From positions 1 through 8,815 of the forward strand of contig JAJYSI010000111.1 in assembly GCA_021793635.1 (NCBI GenBank): a DNA stretch of 8,815 bases, in the 5' to 3' direction. This document shows positions 1 to 6,983 of this stretch, piece by piece. A program made the position numbers and the translations under genes. The notes beneath the pieces are model-generated. The model ran no database searches. It saw nothing but the letters and a program-made list of their open reading frames with translations, and had not been told where the DNA came from. Source of the stretch: Bacteroidota bacterium (GTDB lineage Bacteria; Bacteroidota; Ignavibacteria; Ignavibacteriales; Ignavibacteriaceae). How positions within the stretch are numbered: the stretch's first letter is position 1; each line of letters opens with the position of its first letter.

Positions 1-221
1 CCGATCTCTACAAAGAACTAGGAGATTTTCTAAAAATAAAATGCACCGGAACAACTGCTTTTATTTATACGGGCGAACCTACATTAAGAAAATCCATCGG
101 ACTTAGAACCAGCAGAAGAATCCCTCTTACAAACGGAAAGCTTGATGGCGTGCTACTCCAAATAGACAGCTACGAAGGAAGTAAGAAGAAAAAATACCGT
201 ACTGAAGAAGGCACAGAATAA
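1..221 (+). CDS. C-terminal fragment of THUMP/class I SAM-dependent rRNA methyltransferase (RlmL-like)
   Basis: An open reading frame enters from the left edge (first full codon at base 3) and ends with TAA at 219-221, giving the last 72 residues of a protein. The segment reads YKELGDFLK, then TAFIYTGEP, then RKSIGLRTSRRIPLTNGKL, then a short lysine-rich tail. This matches the C-terminal end of the THUMP-domain guanine-N2 methyltransferase family (RlmL/YpsC type), where the 'GLRTSRRIPL.NG.L' stretch closes the Rossmann-fold catalytic domain. Family members methylate 23S rRNA (or tRNA) in the cytoplasm using S-adenosylmethionine. The catalytic NPPY-type motif and the THUMP domain would lie upstream, outside the window, so the exact substrate cannot be told. 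The next gene begins 36 bases downstream on the same strand with no obvious terminator between, so the two could be co-transcribed. Confidence 0.78.
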   Translation, partial: DLYKELGDFLKIKCTGTTAFIYTGEPTLRKSIGLRTSRRIPLTNGKLDGVLLQIDSYEGSKKKKYRTEEGTE

Positions 222-257
222 AAGAACTTCACAAACATTACAAAGGGACTATTAAAT

Positions 258-2714
258 ATGAAACGTGTTGACATGGTAATAAAATCATTTACCATTTTAC
301 TATTTTTTTTTATACTGAATAATTTTGCTTTTGCACAAAGCACTCTTACAGGAAAAATAACCGACATAAAAAACGATATCCCATTAAAAGGAGCGTCTGT
401 TTATGTACCGGACTTAAAAATCGGGGCAATATCAAGAACTAACGGTACCTACCAGCTCAAGGATATTCCTGACGGAACATATCTTCTTGAAGTAAGTTAT
501 CTCGGATATCTTTCCCAGTCGAAACAAATAACTATAAATAAAAATATGACCGTTAATTTTGCATTAGAGCAATCAAGTATTGAGATGCAGGAAGTAGTTG
601 TAACAGGCGTTCCATCGGCTACTCAACAACAAACTAATCCAGTTCCGGTTAGCGCAGTCGGGCAGAATAGTTTTTTAGAAACAACATCCAACAATATAAT
701 TGATGCTCTCAAAAACTCGCCCGGCGTATCAGAAATAACCGAGGGACCTGCTATTTCAAAACCGATTATCAGAGGATTAGGGTACAACCGTGTTGTGGTT
801 GTTAACGATGGTATAAGACAGGAGGGGCAGCAGTTTGGTGATGAGTTTGGAATTGAAGTCGATCCTTATTCCATTTACAAAGTTGAAATAATGCGTGGAC
901 CGGCAAGCTTAAGCTATGGTTCCGATGCAATGGCGGGGGTTATAAATATGCTCCCCTTCCCTACTCTTCCCGAAGGTGAAATAAAAGGGAACCTCATTAC
1001 TAATTATCAAACAAATAACGGTCTTTACGCCGGTTCAGCTTACATTGCAGGTAATAACAATAACATAACCTGGAATGCCCGATATACTTATATGGATTCA
1101 CATGCTTATCAAAATAAATATGACGGATATGTTTTTAATTCCGGGTATGGTGAAAATAATTTTAGAGGAAGTATCGGGATCAATCGCAGTTGGGGATATT
1201 CCCGTCTTATATTAAGCAGCTTTGATTTAAAACTTGGAATTGTTGAAGGGGGCAGAGACAGCGCTACAGGACAATTTACAAGACATATATTAGCTTCTGA
1301 TGGTTCAGACAGCGCAGCAATTGCCTCTAATTCCGATTTAACAACTTATTCCCACGACATGATTATTCATCAACATGTTCGTCATTACAAAATTGTTTTG
1401 GATAACAGTATAGCATTTGGAGACGGACGATTAGGGGTAAGGTTGGGATTTCAACAAAATAATCGCCAGGAAGCAAACGATGTTACAATCGGGAATATTT
1501 ATAATATCTATTATTTTTTAAACACTTTTAATTATGATATTCGCTACATTTTCCCCGAAAAAAATAAACTTGAGTTTTCTTTCGGCGCAAACGGAATGCA
1601 GCAGGACTCTCAGAATAAAGGTTTATTATTCTTGGTACCTGAATATCAATTATTTGACTTCGGAGTTTTTGCGATAGGGAAAAAAACTTTTGATAAATTA
1701 TCAATAGCAGGAGGGTTGCGTTTTGATAATCGCTCACTTCAAGGAGATGATCTTTATTTAGACAGCAGCGGAGTTAGATTAAATGGTCCGGCACCGGATG
1801 CAGTTCACCGGTTCACAGCATATAAATCCAATTTCCCCGGAATTTCCGGAAGCATCGGAGCTGCTTATGACTTTTCAAAGACAGTTTACGGAAAGATAAA
1901 CCTTTCACGCGGATTCCGCGCGCCAAATATTGCCGAAAGCGGGAGCAACGGAATTCATGACGGAACTCCTTTTTATGAAATAGGAGATCCAAATCTAAAG
2001 CCGGAAACCAGCTTGCAGTTGGATGTAACGCTTGGATTTAATTCAAGCGATGTTACTTCCGAATTAACTGTATTTGATAATAATATCGACAACTATATTT
2101 TCCCCGTAAAGCTTGCGAGTGTTTTCGGCGGTGATTCGATAAGCACCGATGTAATGGCTAAAATGAGCGGACCGACGTTTAAGTATATTTCAGGCAATGC
2201 TGTAATTTCGGGAGCAGAGTTTACATTGAATATTCATCCGGAAGAAGTTCAATGGTTTCATTTCAATAATTCATTTTCGATGTTAAGCGCAATTCAAAAA
2301 GATCAGCCGGATTCGACAAAATATTTACCTTACACTCCTCCTTTCAAGTTAGTGTCAGGTGTGGAATTTAATGCGAAAACTCTCTGTGGAGTCTTTAGAA
2401 ATGCTTATTTTCGTTTGGATTTAGAACACTATTTCAAACAGGATAAAATTTACTATAAATTCGGCAATGAAACTGTTACGCCTGCTTATACACTATTAAA
2501 CGCCGGCATTGGAGCTGATGTAATTTCAAATGGACAAACCCTCTTTTCGGTATACATATACGGAAGTAATCTTTTAGATGAAGCATATCAAAGCAATATG
2601 AGCCGGTTGAAATACGGAGACACCAATAATGTTACGGGGAGAGTCGGAGTTTTTGAAATGGGAAGAAATATAAGTTTCAAAATAGCCGTACCTCTTGATT
2701 TCGGAAAGAGCTAA
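258..2714 (+). CDS. TonB-dependent outer-membrane receptor with carboxypeptidase-regulatory-like domain
   Basis: This complete 818-residue protein should import a scarce nutrient across the outer membrane using TonB/ExbBD energy. A signal peptide occupies residues 1-26: a short charged start, the hydrophobic core FTILLFFFIL, and a likely cut after FAFA before Q27. Residues about 29-105 form a CarboxypepD_reg-like beta-sandwich (GKITD..., GTYQLKDIPDGTYLLEVSYLGY), typical of Bacteroidota receptors. A TonB-box-like EVVVTG lies at 112-117. The plug domain is about 125-235, with RGLGYNRVVVVNDG (172-185) and RGPASLSYGSDAMAGVIN (213-230). The rest is the beta-barrel, with the conserved SRGFRAPN (550-557) and GDPNLKPE (576-583) segments near the middle of the barrel, and a final strand close to the C-terminus. 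The ATG at 258 is preceded by AAAGGG at 242-247; a second Met (residue 6) has no ribosome site. The plug resembles the CirA/ZnuD/FecA type and the length and partner-free context argue against a SusC polysaccharide receptor. The substrate (siderophore, haem or metal) is unknown. A T9 tract lies in the signal-peptide codons. Confidence 0.93.
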   Translation: MKRVDMVIKSFTILLFFFILNNFAFAQSTLTGKITDIKNDIPLKGASVYVPDLKIGAISRTNGTYQLKDIPDGTYLLEVSYLGYLSQSKQITINKNMTVNFALEQSSIEMQEVVVTGVPSATQQQTNPVPVSAVGQNSFLETTSNNIIDALKNSPGVSEITEGPAISKPIIRGLGYNRVVVVNDGIRQEGQQFGDEFGIEVDPYSIYKVEIMRGPASLSYGSDAMAGVINMLPFPTLPEGEIKGNLITNYQTNNGLYAGSAYIAGNNNNITWNARYTYMDSHAYQNKYDGYVFNSGYGENNFRGSIGINRSWGYSRLILSSFDLKLGIVEGGRDSATGQFTRHILASDGSDSAAIASNSDLTTYSHDMIIHQHVRHYKIVLDNSIAFGDGRLGVRLGFQQNNRQEANDVTIGNIYNIYYFLNTFNYDIRYIFPEKNKLEFSFGANGMQQDSQNKGLLFLVPEYQLFDFGVFAIGKKTFDKLSIAGGLRFDNRSLQGDDLYLDSSGVRLNGPAPDAVHRFTAYKSNFPGISGSIGAAYDFSKTVYGKINLSRGFRAPNIAESGSNGIHDGTPFYEIGDPNLKPETSLQLDVTLGFNSSDVTSELTVFDNNIDNYIFPVKLASVFGGDSISTDVMAKMSGPTFKYISGNAVISGAEFTLNIHPEEVQWFHFNNSFSMLSAIQKDQPDSTKYLPYTPPFKLVSGVEFNAKTLCGVFRNAYFRLDLEHYFKQDKIYYKFGNETVTPAYTLLNAGIGADVISNGQTLFSVYIYGSNLLDEAYQSNMSRLKYGDTNNVTGRVGVFEMGRNISFKIAVPLDFGKS

Positions 2715-2793
2715 ATAAATTAAGCGCCATAACGTAAATAGAAAATTGATTTTGCAGGTTTAGCAAACTTATCGGTAGAATCTTTCAATTAAA

Positions 2794-2835
2794 TTTACAG
2801 CGCAAATCTTTTGAATGATAAATCTGCGCTGTAAA
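2794..2835. terminator. Hairpin in the convergent gap, possible terminator for the minus-strand SuhB gene
   Basis: TTTACAGCGCA at 2794-2804 is the exact reverse complement of TGCGCTGTAAA at 2825-2835, giving an 11-bp perfect stem with a 20-base loop. It lies between two convergent genes: 80 bases after the receptor stop and 17 bases after the SuhB stop. On the minus strand the stem is followed by TTTAATT, a weak U-tract; on the plus strand it is followed by AGGGATCC, with no U-tract. It is therefore a better terminator for the SuhB gene than for the receptor. The long loop and poor U-tract keep confidence moderate. Confidence 0.5.
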
Positions 2836-2852
2836 AGGGATCCTAAAAGCAA

Positions 2853-3620
2853 TTAATTCTTTTTCATAATTTCCATAATTTCGTTGTGGATTAGACCGTT
2901 GGTGGCGAGAAATTTTTCGGAATAAATATCGATTTGATTACCATTAAAGTCTGTGACTAGACCGCCGGCTTCCTCAGCGATTAATTTTCCGGCACAAACA
3001 TCCCAAGGATGAAGCTGTACCTCCCAGAAGCCGTCAAATACTCCTCTCGCAAGATAGCAAAAATCAATCGCTGCAGATCCAAGTCGTCTTACTCCTCTTG
3101 CAACAGTTGTTAATGCGACAAACTTACCGAGTGCATTTTCGGGGTTCTCTGCAATATTATATGGAAAACCGGTTACAAGAACACTCCGGCTTAATTTGTC
3201 ATTTTTACTGACAGATATTTTTTCTGAATTAGCAAAAGCACCACTTCCCAACTCCGCTGAGTATGTAATATCATTCATCACATCGTAAACGACTCCAGCA
3301 ATAGTTTTACCGTTTTTCTGCACACCAATAGAAACTGAAAAAATCGGCAACCCGTGAGCAAAATTTGTAGTTCCATCAATGGGATCAATAACCCATAAAA
3401 ATTCAGACTCTTTATTAAAACTGCTTCCTTCTTCAGCAAGTATACCATGGGAAGGAAATTTTTTCTTAACAAAACCAGTGATAAGTTTTTCGGAGGCTTT
3501 ATCAACTTCAGTAACTAAGTTTGATTCGTTGGTTTTAAATTCGATTTTAAAATTTGTACCGAACGCATTTCTAATTAAACTGCCAGCTTCTTTAGAAATA
3601 AATTTTATATCTTCAATCAT
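2853..3620 (-). CDS. suhB: Inositol monophosphatase family protein (SuhB-like)
   Basis: This 255-residue protein is a Mg2+-dependent, lithium-sensitive-type sugar/inositol phosphatase of the cytoplasm. The family signature is complete. GILAEEG at 59-65 carries the first metal-binding glutamate (E63). WVIDPIDGTTNFAHG at 76-90 carries D79, the I81 backbone position and D82, plus the phosphate-binding GTT. HPWDVCAGKLIAEEAGG at 204-220 carries the last metal ligand, D207. The length is normal for the family (about 250-270). The ATG at 3618-3620 is preceded on its own strand by AAGGA five bases upstream, a strong ribosome site. It is transcribed convergently with the receptor and divergently from lon, so it is probably a single-gene unit. 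Family members hydrolyse myo-inositol-1-phosphate; some instead act as histidinol-phosphatase or 3'-phosphoadenosine phosphatase. In E. coli, SuhB also assists rRNA antitermination. The sequence alone does not choose between these roles. Confidence 0.92.
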   Translation of the reverse strand: MIEDIKFISKEAGSLIRNAFGTNFKIEFKTNESNLVTEVDKASEKLITGFVKKKFPSHGILAEEGSSFNKESEFLWVIDPIDGTTNFAHGLPIFSVSIGVQKNGKTIAGVVYDVMNDITYSAELGSGAFANSEKISVSKNDKLSRSVLVTGFPYNIAENPENALGKFVALTTVARGVRRLGSAAIDFCYLARGVFDGFWEVQLHPWDVCAGKLIAEEAGGLVTDFNGNQIDIYSEKFLATNGLIHNEIMEIMKKN

Positions 3621-3640
3621 ATTATCCTTTTTTTTGATTA

Positions 3641-3648
3641 CAAATATA
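3641..3648 (-). promoter_or_regulatory. TAnnTTTG-type -7 box upstream of the SuhB gene
   Basis: On the minus strand the sequence TATATTTG matches the Bacteroidota -7 consensus TAnnTTTG exactly. It lies about 20 bases before the SuhB start codon, so the leader would be very short and consist mainly of the A-rich tract and the AAGGA ribosome site. The closest upstream TTTG lies about 25 bases before the box, longer than the usual spacing, so the -33 element is not convincing. Confidence 0.35.
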
Positions 3649-3701
3649 GGAAATAAGTTAAACTCATTTCATCCAAATCAGAATTGATTACTCAGGATTT
3701 C

Positions 3702-3778
3702 CCTTTGGAGTAATGGAATGTTGGAATAATGGGAAAAATAATCTATTCCATCACTCCATTTTTCCAATATTCCAAAGG
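3702..3778. repeat. Long imperfect hairpin made of GGAGTAATGGAAT-like repeats
   Basis: CCTTTGGA at 3702-3709 pairs with TCCAAAGG at 3771-3778. Inside, further blocks pair with few mismatches: TGGAA 3714-3718 with TTCCA 3762-3766, TGGA 3722-3725 with TCCA 3755-3758, and ATGG 3729-3732 with CCAT 3748-3751. The whole 77 bases fold into one long imperfect stem-loop. Each arm is itself a chain of TGGAATAATGG-like words, so this looks like a dispersed intergenic palindromic repeat rather than a coding or simple terminator sequence. It lies between the divergent SuhB and lon genes, about 80 bases before the SuhB start codon. A further copy of the word lies at 3825-3845. Confidence 0.7.
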
Positions 3779-3824
3779 ATTTGTAACATCAGTTAATTTG
3801 TCATGTTGCGCTAATCTTAGAAAA

Positions 3825-3845
3825 TTGGAGTAATGGAGTTATGGA
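3825..3845 (+). repeat. Partial direct copy of the GGAGTAATGGA repeat
   Basis: The 13 bases TTGGAGTAATGGA at 3825-3837 are identical to 3705-3717 in the left arm of the upstream hairpin, and continue with the related word GTTATGGAA. No matching inverted arm follows, so this appears to be a half-copy or the remnant of a second element. Confidence 0.6.
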
Positions 3846-3936
3846 ATTGAGCGGGATTTTTAATTATTCAAATATACCATCATATAGGGGGTTGCTTCTG
3901 TGTAAGGTGACTTAATTATGAGATTTTGAGTTTTAA

Positions 3937-3956
3937 GAATACTGATTGAAGTATTC
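3937..3956. promoter_or_regulatory. Palindrome GAATACT-N6-AGTATTC upstream of the lon promoter, possible operator
   Basis: GAATACT at 3937-3943 and AGTATTC at 3950-3956 are perfect inverted 7-mers separated by six bases. The site ends six bases before the predicted -35 element of lon, a position typical for a dimeric transcription factor that activates or modulates the promoter. No regulator gene lies nearby, and the motif does not match the CIRCE heat-shock operator. As an RNA hairpin it would be weak and lies upstream of the predicted transcript start. Confidence 0.4.
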
Positions 3957-3962
3957 ATTACC

Positions 3963-3991
3963 TTGATAGCCCGTCTCATTTTTGGTATATT
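3963..3991 (+). promoter_or_regulatory. Sigma70-like promoter of the lon-msrC-dnaX operon
   Basis: TTGATA at 3963-3968 and TATATT at 3986-3991 are separated by exactly 17 bases; each hexamer differs from the sigma70 consensus at one position. The downstream box also continues as TATATTTTG, close to the Bacteroidota TAnnTTTG form. The predicted transcript would start near 3998, about 30 bases before the chosen lon start codon, and no other promoter of similar quality is seen ahead of lon. Confidence 0.6.
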
Positions 3992-4017
3992 TTGCAAGTA
4001 AATTTGTAATTGAAACT

Positions 4018-4023
4018 AAGGAG
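4018..4023 (+). promoter_or_regulatory. Ribosome binding site that sets the lon TTG start
   Basis: AAGGAG lies six bases before the TTG at 4030. An in-frame TTG further upstream at 3982 would add 16 residues, but it has no ribosome site and lies within the promoter spacer and -10 region, so a transcript starting near 3998 would not contain it. Confidence 0.75.
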
Positions 4024-4029
4024 AAGTAT

Positions 4030-6468
4030 TTGGAAAAAATTAATGAAATAGAAATTAATACCAAACATGATAATTCAATAGTAGACACTATACCGGCAGT
4101 GCTTCCTATTTTACCGCTGCGTGATGTTGTTATCTTTCCATACATGATATATCCCGTTCTTGTCGGGCGCGAACAATCAATTAGAGCCGCTAATTATGCC
4201 TCTGATAATACAAAATATATTTTTCTATCAACTCAAAAGAAGTCAAATGTTGAGGACCCAAAAAAGGAAGATATTTATCAGGATGGAACGATTGCCAAGA
4301 TAGTACAAATCTTAAAACTGCCGAACGGCTTGATGAAAATATTAGTTGACGGTTTACTTCAAGGTAGGATTATTAACTTCACGGAAAATAAAGAATTTTT
4401 TGAAGCAAGAATTGAAGTGATTGTCCCCGAAGTAGTAAACGATCATGAGATGCATGCAATGATTCGTCAGGTGTCTCAGTTATTTAAGGATTATGTTAAG
4501 ATTAGCCGGAACATTCCAAACGAAGCAATTTCAGCCTTTGATAACATAGAAGAACCGGATAGAAAATTGTTTTACGTAGCGGCGAATATAAATCAGTCAA
4601 TTGAAGTAAAGCAGACAATCCTTCAGAAGTTGGAATTGAAAGAACAGTTCCTTGAAGTCATTAAGATATTAAATTCCGAAATCGACATTCTTAAAATTGA
4701 AAAAGAAATTGACAATAAAGTTCAGGAAAACATAGCAAAAACGCAGCGCAAATTTATTATTCAAGAGCAGATAAAAATTTTGCAGGATGAGTTAGGCGAA
4801 GAAGAAGACGGCTCACCGGAGTTTATGAAAATCCGGGATCAAATTAAAAAAGCAAAGATGCCAAAGGAGGCAGAAGAGAAAGCACTTGAGGAGTTATCCA
4901 AGCTTAAGAAAACGCCGCCGATGTCGCCGGAATCTACTGTAATTAGGAATTATTTAGATTGGCTAATTGATGTCCCATGGTCAAAAACCACAAAAGATGA
5001 TTTAAAGATAAATCATGTACGGAAAATTTTAGACGAAGATCATTTCGGATTAGAAAAGCCGAAAGAAAGAATTATAGAAAACATAGCAGTTCTAAACTTA
5101 GTAAAAAAAATGCGCGGACAAATTCTTTGTTTTGTCGGACCTCCGGGAGTGGGAAAAACTTCGTTAGGAAAGTCAATTGCACACGCAATAGGGAGGAATT
5201 TCGTTCGAATAAGTTTGGGCGGAGTCCGGGATGAGGCTGAGATAAGAGGTCATAGAAGAACATACATCGGGTCAATGCCGGGTAAGATTATTCAATCGAT
5301 GAAAAAGGCAGGGACAATAAACCCTGTTATTTTAATGGATGAGATCGATAAAATGAGTATGGATTTTAGAGGTGATCCATCAGCAGCTTTGCTTGAAGTT
5401 TTAGACCCAGAACAAAATCACACATTCAACGATCATTACATTGAAGTTGATTACGACCTTTCCCAGGTGATGTTTATTACGACGGCCAATGTCAGGTATA
5501 ACATTCCTCTTCCCCTGCAGGATAGAATGGAAATTATAGAACTGCCCGGCTATCTTGAATACGATAAGATGGAAATAGCAAAACGACATATAATTCCAAA
5601 GCAGCTTGAGAATCATGGTTTAGCAAATAGAGATGTGAAGATCACCGATGGAGCAATCAAAAAAATTATTACGGAATACACACGCGAAGCAGGTGTAAGA
5701 AATCTTGAAAGAGAATTAGCTTCTGTGTGCAGAAAAACAGCGCGGGATATTGTACTGAGAGAGACATCAAACGGACATGCGAAGACAAAATATAAGTATG
5801 TCGTCGATGAACAGAAAGTAGAAGAGTATTTAAAGACACCAAGATTTAGACAGCACAAGCATAACAAGGAAAATCAAGTCGGCAGCGTTACCGGTTTGGC
5901 GTGGACAAGTGTTGGCGGAGAAATTTTATCAGTCGATGTTGCAATAATGAACGGCGCCGAGAAATTACTTCTTACAGGTCAACTTGGCGATGTAATGAAA
6001 GAATCCGCGCAGGCAGCATTAAGTTACATACGTTCAAAAGCAAAGGATTTTGGATTGAATCCGGATTTTTTTAAGGGCAAAGAAATCCATATTCATCTTC
6101 CCGAAGGAGCTATTCCGAAGGACGGACCATCAGCAGGGATTACAATGGCAATGGCTATTCTATCAGCGGTAAGCGGTCGTCCTGCATCAAACAAGATTGC
6201 AATGACTGGAGAGATAACGTTACGCGGGAATATTCTGGCAATCGGCGGGCTTAACGAAAAATTGTTAGCGGCTAAAAGAAACGGAATTACCACAATCCTC
6301 ATCCCGAAAGACAATGAGATTGATTTGCAAGAAATTTTAGAACCAGTAAAAGAAGGATTAAAAATAATTCCTCTTGAAAAAATTGACGAAGCAATCCCCT
6401 ATCTTTTTAAAGATTGGAAATTGGGACCGAACGCAACAGACAGGAAAAACAAAACAAAAAGGAAATAA
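4030..6468 (+). CDS. lon: ATP-dependent protease Lon (LonA type)
   Basis: Lon is a cytoplasmic homo-hexameric AAA+ serine protease that unfolds and degrades damaged and short-lived regulatory proteins. With the TTG start at 4030 the protein has 812 residues, the normal LonA size. The N-terminal substrate-binding LON domain starts at about residue 25 with LPILPLRDVVIFPYM and runs to about 215. A helical, partly coiled-coil segment rich in E and K follows (about 215-300). The AAA+ module has Walker A GPPGVGKT at 370-377 (K376) and Walker B ILMDEIDK with D437/E438. The C-terminal protease domain (about 615-795) holds the catalytic dyad S701 (in PKDGPSAGITM) and K744 (in GLNEKLLAAKR), 43 residues apart as in E. 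coli Lon. A lysine-rich tail ends the protein. It is the first gene of a tight operon with msrC and dnaX. A palindrome lies upstream of its promoter; no heat-shock promoter was recognised. Confidence 0.97.
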   Translation: MEKINEIEINTKHDNSIVDTIPAVLPILPLRDVVIFPYMIYPVLVGREQSIRAANYASDNTKYIFLSTQKKSNVEDPKKEDIYQDGTIAKIVQILKLPNGLMKILVDGLLQGRIINFTENKEFFEARIEVIVPEVVNDHEMHAMIRQVSQLFKDYVKISRNIPNEAISAFDNIEEPDRKLFYVAANINQSIEVKQTILQKLELKEQFLEVIKILNSEIDILKIEKEIDNKVQENIAKTQRKFIIQEQIKILQDELGEEEDGSPEFMKIRDQIKKAKMPKEAEEKALEELSKLKKTPPMSPESTVIRNYLDWLIDVPWSKTTKDDLKINHVRKILDEDHFGLEKPKERIIENIAVLNLVKKMRGQILCFVGPPGVGKTSLGKSIAHAIGRNFVRISLGGVRDEAEIRGHRRTYIGSMPGKIIQSMKKAGTINPVILMDEIDKMSMDFRGDPSAALLEVLDPEQNHTFNDHYIEVDYDLSQVMFITTANVRYNIPLPLQDRMEIIELPGYLEYDKMEIAKRHIIPKQLENHGLANRDVKITDGAIKKIITEYTREAGVRNLERELASVCRKTARDIVLRETSNGHAKTKYKYVVDEQKVEEYLKTPRFRQHKHNKENQVGSVTGLAWTSVGGEILSVDVAIMNGAEKLLLTGQLGDVMKESAQAALSYIRSKAKDFGLNPDFFKGKEIHIHLPEGAIPKDGPSAGITMAMAILSAVSGRPASNKIAMTGEITLRGNILAIGGLNEKLLAAKRNGITTILIPKDNEIDLQEILEPVKEGLKIIPLEKIDEAIPYLFKDWKLGPNATDRKNKTKRK
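6459..6463 (+). promoter_or_regulatory. Ribosome binding site for msrC, inside the 3' end of lon
   Basis: AAGGA, within an A-rich stretch of the last lon codons, lies six bases before the TTG at 6470. This favours that TTG over the in-frame ATG at 6374, which would give a 32-residue extension read from inside lon and not resembling the family N-terminus. Confidence 0.7.
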
Positions 6469-6469
6469 T

Positions 6470-6958
6470 TTGGCAGATAATCTACTCGTCAATAAAAATT
6501 TATCAACGGAAGAAAGATATATTCTTTTGTTGGATCAGCTAAAAATTTTATTGCACAAGGATGAAAATTTAATTTCAAACCTTGCAAATGCTTCAGCAGC
6601 AATAAAGCAGACATTTGAAAAAGTTAGCTGGGTTGGATTTTATCTTTTTGACGGTATAAAGTTATATCTTGGACCTTTCCAGGGAAAAGTAGCATGTACA
6701 ACAATTGCAACCGGCAAAGGAGTTTGCGGCTCTGCCGCAAAAGAGAAAAGGACTTTTATTGTTCCCAATGTAAATAAATTTCCAGGGCATATATTTTGCG
6801 ATGCCGATTCAAAATCAGAAGTTGTCGTCCCAATTATAAAAGGGCAAAAACTAATGGGAGTACTTGATCTTGATAGCGCATCTTTTAATTCCTTTGACGA
6901 AACGGATAAAAAATACTTGGAAGAATTTTGCAATTTCCTTTCGTCCGAAATATTTTAG
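6470..6958 (+). CDS. msrC: Free methionine-(R)-sulfoxide reductase (fRMsr, GAF domain)
   Basis: From TTG at 6470 this is a 162-residue single GAF-domain protein, the usual fRMsr length. The enzyme reduces free (not protein-bound) methionine-R-sulfoxide to methionine with thioredoxin as electron donor, protecting the cytoplasmic methionine pool against oxidation. The family signature is clear: SWVGFYLF (53-60), LGPFQGKVACTTI (67-79), GKGVCGSA (82-89), FPGHIFCDADSKSEVVVPI (104-122) and GVLDLDS. All three catalytic or resolving cysteines are present, C76, C86 and C110, with the same 10 and 24 residue spacing as C84, C94 and C118 of the E. coli enzyme. This distinguishes it from GAF proteins that only sense ligands. 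The gene starts 1 base after the lon stop codon, so translation is probably coupled to lon, and dnaX follows after 25 bases. Confidence 0.92.
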   Translation: MADNLLVNKNLSTEERYILLLDQLKILLHKDENLISNLANASAAIKQTFEKVSWVGFYLFDGIKLYLGPFQGKVACTTIATGKGVCGSAAKEKRTFIVPNVNKFPGHIFCDADSKSEVVVPIIKGQKLMGVLDLDSASFNSFDETDKKYLEEFCNFLSSEIF

Positions 6959-6983
6959 TCAAACTTGAAATTATAGGTTATTA

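Noticed and set aside
3379..3687. 102-codon open frame on the plus strand antisense to the SuhB gene
   Set aside because: It overlaps a complete, motif-bearing SuhB gene, shows no recognisable domain and no ribosome site, and is a reading-frame shadow.
3783..3809. Short inverted repeat GTAACAT...ATGTTGC
   Set aside because: Seven pairs including one wobble with a 13-base loop is within chance for AT-rich intergenic DNA, and no context supports a role.
3702..3845. CRISPR-like array
   Set aside because: The repeats are short words in inverted arrangement without regular spacers, and no cas genes are present.
3982..4029. 16-residue N-terminal extension of Lon from TTG at 3982
   Set aside because: The region contains the predicted -10 box and the ribosome site for the downstream TTG.
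6374..6469. Extension of the msrC frame to an ATG inside lon
   Set aside because: It would overlap lon by 95 bases, has no ribosome site and adds a lysine/glutamine-rich segment foreign to fRMsr proteins; the TTG at 6470 fits better.
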